This document shows, piece by piece, positions 6,406 through 9,645 of a DNA stretch of 9,645 nt. A model generated the notes under the pieces. It did not search any database and was not told the DNA's origin. It worked only from the letters and a program-made list of their open reading frames with translations. The translations under genes and the position numbers were made by a program. Origin of the DNA: an uncultured Oxalobacter sp. GTDB lineage: Bacteria; Pseudomonadota; Gammaproteobacteria; Burkholderiales; Burkholderiaceae_D. Each line of letters starts with the position of its first letter. The stretch's first letter is position 1. The stretch spans positions 1 to 9,645 of the forward strand of contig CAKRSU010000042.1 of NCBI GenBank assembly GCA_934401755.1. Reading direction: 5' to 3'.

Positions 6406-7713
6406 TCAGTTAAATTCGTGTGAGAGTTTTTCGGACTGTCGGATGACAGCATCCATATTCAAGTATTCAAATGAACCGAACCGTCCGTTAAGATAGATAC
6501 CTTCTTTTTTAAAGTAATTTTTGATGACAGCCATATTTGTTTTATGCATTAGGTCATAGATGACGTATGCATACTTGAAGCGTTTGATTGTGGCGAAATT
6601 AACGTCTTTGGATTCATCAATGAATCCAATTGTTTCCAATCCTTTAATGACTTCTTGAATGAGTTCATCATCAGTTGATAGATCATTAAGATCGTTTTTT
6701 CGATAGGTGATTTCAGCCATATAGGTAGTCGAATCAGGCAAATGATATCTATTTCCCATGAAATCAAGCTTTGAGATACGGTGGAATCGAACATTTTTGT
6801 CCGCAATCATGAATGCATAGTTATCTCCTGCATAATCTTTTTTGACATTAACAATGCAGATTGCGATTGAGTTATAACGAAGTGCGGATGCACTTTTTAT
6901 GATCTGTTGCTTATGAGATCCCTCATAAAGATCACAGAATTCATTGACAGGGATTGTAGAAACGATACGGTCATATTCTGTTTCTTCATTGGATGTTAGT
7001 ACTTTGTATCCTGTTTGGGATTTGGAGACTCTTTTTACCTCTGAATTGACATTTATGCGTACTTTTTCATCAAACTTTGAGATAAAGGCTGAAATGATGG
7101 CTTCTGTTCCGCCTTTTTTAGGATAGGTAAAATACAGTTGATGCAAATAGCCATCGATAGTTTTTCCTTCTGCACTTTTCAGAATATCTTCTTTGGGTGG
7201 TTTGGGAATTCGTTCAACCATTTGAGTAGACATAAAGGCAGGATCAAATTTCCAGATTTTTTCATTGTATGGACGAAGATATACGTTAGTTATGCCTTCA
7301 CCGAATGTCTTTAGGAAAAATTGGAGCATGTTTTCCGGTATGTATTCGTTGTATGGATTGTGAAGAAATGCGTTGACACAGTAATCAATGTCTTCTTTGG
7401 GTAGTTTTGACAGGTCATTTTCAAATGGGTACTGAACAAAACGCTTTTTATGAAGAATCCGGTTAGATCTGCGGTGACGTTCGTTGTTATCACCGAGCAG
7501 TCCATTCATAAGATTAAGAATTTCTTGGTCTCTGGAAAATATGATATGTGGACCTACATCATATTCAATTCCATTGGACAGGTAGGTTCGACAAAGACCT
7601 CCTACTTTATCTTCCTTTTCCAGAATATCAATTCGCTCTATTTTTTCATTTTTCTGTAAATAATACGCTAATGAAATTGCAGATAATCCGCCGCCTAATA
7701 TTGCTAGTTTCAT
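6406..7713 (-). CDS. UDP-galactopyranose mutase-like flavoprotein (eukaryotic-type UGM relative)
   Basis: A 435-aa FAD protein with dinucleotide-binding LAILGGGLSAISLAYYL (3-19), acidic Glu32, GGLCRT (38-43) and DVGPHIIFS (52-60). It resembles fungal/protozoan UDP-galactopyranose mutase more than the classical Glf: YPFENDLSKLPKE (95-107), GEGITNVYLRPYNEKIW (138-154), FHRIS (310-314) and GRFGSFEY (410-417) match, from memory, the fungal blocks DVGGHVIF, YPFQNNISMLPKEE, FMRPYNFKVW, FYR and GRFGSWRY. The two Arg (147, 312) fall where the fungal enzyme binds the UDP diphosphate, and His56 where its mobile-loop His sits. The reaction would be reversible conversion of UDP-Galp to UDP-Galf by reduced FAD. 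Position between a galE plus GlfT2-like gene and the epimerase supports this. It starts 37 bases after the GlfT2-like stop, with a weak GGAA site. A generic amine-oxidase-like or protoporphyrinogen-oxidase-like label is possible, as is a different sugar substrate. Confidence 0.75.
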   Translation of the reverse strand: MKLAILGGGLSAISLAYYLQKNEKIERIDILEKEDKVGGLCRTYLSNGIEYDVGPHIIFSRDQEILNLMNGLLGDNNERHRRSNRILHKKRFVQYPFENDLSKLPKEDIDYCVNAFLHNPYNEYIPENMLQFFLKTFGEGITNVYLRPYNEKIWKFDPAFMSTQMVERIPKPPKEDILKSAEGKTIDGYLHQLYFTYPKKGGTEAIISAFISKFDEKVRINVNSEVKRVSKSQTGYKVLTSNEETEYDRIVSTIPVNEFCDLYEGSHKQQIIKSASALRYNSIAICIVNVKKDYAGDNYAFMIADKNVRFHRISKLDFMGNRYHLPDSTTYMAEITYRKNDLNDLSTDDELIQEVIKGLETIGFIDESKDVNFATIKRFKYAYVIYDLMHKTNMAVIKNYFKKEGIYLNGRFGSFEYLNMDAVIRQSEKLSHEFN

Positions 7714-7749
7714 TAAATTTCCAATACGATAATTATTAATAATATATAA

Positions 7750-9480
7750 TTAGCATCCCATTTTGAGATAATTCTTATAAAACAAAATAGAAGTCATTTT
7801 TGTATGAGCATTCCTATACTCAGCAAGTAATGAAACTTTCTTGCTGAAGCAATTTGAATAAGCTTTTTCGAATGATCGAATTAATCTCTTACCGATTGCT
7901 TTATCAAACTTTCTGATGACGCCTTGTTGATTTAATGGATCAACGGCAATGACCGTTTTTCGCATATAGCAAAGAGGACCTTGTTCTCCAACACAATGGA
8001 TTATTTCAACTTCTTTTTTTCGAAGGCATGAAGGCAGTAAATGACCGTTAAACGTTAAGTCATAAATTCTTCTTTTTAGGCCATGAAGCCGATCTGTTCG
8101 TATGACGCGATGAACTGAGGATTTAGTGAGTCCGAGTTCTTTGAACGGAATCATTTTTTCATTTCTAGAAATTTCACGTTTTAAGATTTCGGCACATTTT
8201 TCGGCTGATTTGAGAATACTCGGACCTTGCATGAAATCTTCAAGGATATCGATATAAACTTGAGCGCCTGAATAATTGAACTGACAGATTTCCCTTCTAA
8301 AGCTATTTCTAATCACTTGCAGGATTCTGTCAGTTGGATAAAGCGATTCTGTTGCAGAAACAATTAGCGCATTACGAAGTGAATAATAGGGTTTCATGTT
8401 CTGAACCTTTTTATAAAAAGGTTCATGCCAAACCGCAATTCCATTCATTAAAATGATTTTTGCTTGATTCCGTAAGGCGTATTCAACATCATCATTCTGA
8501 AAGAAGAGTGGTAAGGGTAAATTATTCAGATTGACCACTTTAGCCGGAATAATGCAATACCACCAAGCTTGGTATTGATCAGGATGGAATGAATGAATAC
8601 TCGCTTTGAGGACATTTAATCGATTGTTAACATCAACAGGTCCTGTACTACTCCAGAAATGCTTTTTGTCAAACCATTCAAGAGATGCGTGTTTGATGTT
8701 TCTCTGATCGAGATTCATCATTGCACCTCCAATAAAATGATTGCGGTATTCTTCTTTCAAATAGGCCAGTAGATTGATGGAAAGGATAATAGCCGTTGGA
8801 GCAATTTCAATATCATCATCCATGATCAAAATATGAGTACATGGCTTTGATGATTGACAGATTTCAATCATGGCTCTTGCAAAACCACCCGCACCGCCTG
8901 TATTGATATTGCTATAAATCTCGACAAAGTCATATGCGGTTTTTTCTCGTTCTAAAGAATTTCCATTATCAGCAATAACAATTGAGAGACTCTTTTTGAT
9001 GAACAGGTCATTTTCCCGAATCTGATTTAGCAATCGAAGATTTCTGTAAATATAAGCTTCTTTTTTGAAGGTACAAATGGCACATCGGAGATAAACGTCA
9101 TGGCAAGGTTCTGTATCCGTACACCAAGCCAGTTTTTTAAGAGAGAATTGATTGCTATCTTTAATTCGACAAAAAAGAAATCGAGTATCTATTTTTTGGG
9201 GAATGTGGATATAACGTTCTTCTTCGTTAGGTGCACTCAATGTTTCTTGATAAATTAATGTTTCTGTATTTGTTGCATTGAGTGTATAGATTTCTAACTT
9301 GCAGGTACCTGTTGCCTGTATTTTCAAATAGATGTTTTCAATGATGGTGTATTGTCGCCATTTGTACAGGTCGAACATATTGAAATAGGTATCCAGACTG
9401 ATTCCGTTATTCTGATGGCGAACATAGATTTCTCCATTTGCGGGATTTTCATCAAGGAAGATGGGATGGAGTTCTTTCAT
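7750..9480 (-). CDS. GlfT2-like galactofuranosyltransferase
   Basis: A 576-aa protein with the three-part plan of mycobacterial GlfT2. A beta-rich N-terminal domain covers about 1-125 (NGISLDTYFNMFDLYKW at 25-41, like the GlfT2 start). The GT-A core covers about 130-360, and a helical C-terminal domain follows. Core motifs are NTGGAGGFARAM (193-204), the metal-binding MDDDIE (220-225), AWWYCIIP (305-312), the likely catalytic-base stretch FFQNDDVEYALR (326-337) and the metal-ligand His in WHEPF (351-355), all as in GlfT2. It would add galactofuranose from UDP-Galf to a lipid-linked acceptor at the cytoplasmic membrane face, possibly processively. The mutase-like gene directly downstream supports this. 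The ATG forms an ATGA overlap with the galE stop, and AGGAG lies 10 bases upstream. The protein is somewhat shorter than GlfT2 (about 640 aa), and other donors cannot be excluded. Confidence 0.87.
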   Translation of the reverse strand: MKELHPIFLDENPANGEIYVRHQNNGISLDTYFNMFDLYKWRQYTIIENIYLKIQATGTCKLEIYTLNATNTETLIYQETLSAPNEEERYIHIPQKIDTRFLFCRIKDSNQFSLKKLAWCTDTEPCHDVYLRCAICTFKKEAYIYRNLRLLNQIRENDLFIKKSLSIVIADNGNSLEREKTAYDFVEIYSNINTGGAGGFARAMIEICQSSKPCTHILIMDDDIEIAPTAIILSINLLAYLKEEYRNHFIGGAMMNLDQRNIKHASLEWFDKKHFWSSTGPVDVNNRLNVLKASIHSFHPDQYQAWWYCIIPAKVVNLNNLPLPLFFQNDDVEYALRNQAKIILMNGIAVWHEPFYKKVQNMKPYYSLRNALIVSATESLYPTDRILQVIRNSFRREICQFNYSGAQVYIDILEDFMQGPSILKSAEKCAEILKREISRNEKMIPFKELGLTKSSVHRVIRTDRLHGLKRRIYDLTFNGHLLPSCLRKKEVEIIHCVGEQGPLCYMRKTVIAVDPLNQQGVIRKFDKAIGKRLIRSFEKAYSNCFSKKVSLLAEYRNAHTKMTSILFYKNYLKMGC

Positions 9481-9645
9481 TTGACCGAATCTCCTGTTAC
9501 TTGATTACTTTTGATCTTTTCCCACTTCCAAGCCGATTTCACCGCATCGGTGAGAGTCTTTTCCGGTATCCAATTCAGTTGTTCTTTAGCTTTACGGTTG
9601 TCTGCAATGAGAATCGCGGGATCTCCCGCTCTTCTCGCTTGATAT
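9477..9645 (-). CDS. galE: UDP-glucose 4-epimerase, C-terminal fragment
   Basis: An open minus-strand frame enters from the right edge and ends at TGA 9479-9477, giving 55 residues: YQARRAGDPAILIADNRKAK, then EQLNWIPEKTLTDAVKSAWK, then WEK and a short tail. RRAGDPAxLxAxxxKAxxxLxW is the conserved C-terminal signature of GalE, where the Arg and Asp contribute to UDP-sugar binding. GalE interconverts UDP-glucose and UDP-galactose and would supply UDP-Galp to the mutase and GlfT2-like genes that follow. Its stop overlaps the next start by four bases (ATGA). The N-terminal NAD domain lies outside the window. Confidence 0.9.
   Translation of the reverse strand, partial: YQARRAGDPAILIADNRKAKEQLNWIPEKTLTDAVKSAWKWEKIKSNQVTGDSVK
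9491..9495 (-). promoter_or_regulatory. Ribosome binding site for the GlfT2-like gene, inside galE
   Basis: AGGAG on the minus strand sits 10 bases before ATG 9480, within the last codons of galE. With the ATGA overlap it supports both this start and coupled translation of the two genes. Confidence 0.5.

Noticed and set aside
1..9645. tRNA/rRNA genes, CRISPR arrays, insertion sequences, phage or toxin-antitoxin genes
   Set aside because: I read both strands and saw no cloverleaf-like sequence, regularly spaced repeats, transposase motifs or terminal inverted repeats.

Overview
This window is part of a surface-polysaccharide (capsule, O-antigen or S-layer glycan) biosynthesis locus from a low-GC bacterium. 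Sampled lines run from about 18% GC at the left to about 48% in the middle and right. All recognisable genes lie on the minus strand, so the transcript runs from right to left. Gene content, codon bias and protein style fit a member of the Bacillota, and a Negativicute with an outer membrane is possible. Campylobacterota cannot be excluded, because heptose pathways and poly-G tracts are common there. I cannot fix the taxon from this sequence alone.

Layout in transcription order (right to left): the C-terminus of a GalE-type UDP-glucose 4-epimerase (9645-9477); a GlfT2-like galactofuranosyltransferase (9480-7750); a flavoprotein resembling eukaryotic-type UDP-galactopyranose mutase (7713-6406); an extended-SDR sugar-nucleotide epimerase (6378-5437); a fusion of a heptose-1-phosphate nucleotidyltransferase with a GmhB-type phosphatase (5440-4166); a GHMP kinase, HddA (4169-3171); a SIS-domain sedoheptulose-7-phosphate isomerase, GmhA (3168-2608); a GT2 glycosyltransferase (2586-1426); a polysaccharide pyruvyl transferase broken by a one-base frameshift at a run of eight G (1416-245); a 142-base AT-rich gap; and the first 34 codons of an acyltransferase-3 membrane protein (102-1). 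Spacers are short, and three junctions are 4-base ATGA overlaps, which indicates one operon with translational coupling.

Two precursor modules can be read. GalE, the mutase and the GlfT2-like enzyme would make UDP-galactose, convert it to UDP-galactofuranose and polymerise or add Galf. GmhA, HddA and the GmhB-HddC fusion would make GDP-D-glycero-alpha-D-manno-heptose from sedoheptulose 7-phosphate. The last genes (GT2, pyruvyl transferase, acyltransferase) would attach and decorate residues. This left end is markedly more AT-rich than the core, as expected for exchangeable tailoring genes.

The most interesting signal is the G8 tract (C8 on the + strand, 1064-1071) inside the conserved Gly-Gly-Gly motif of the pyruvyl transferase. 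Adding one G restores a continuous 390-residue protein, so the gene looks like a slipped-strand phase-variable switch caught in the OFF state, unless the missing base is a sequencing error.
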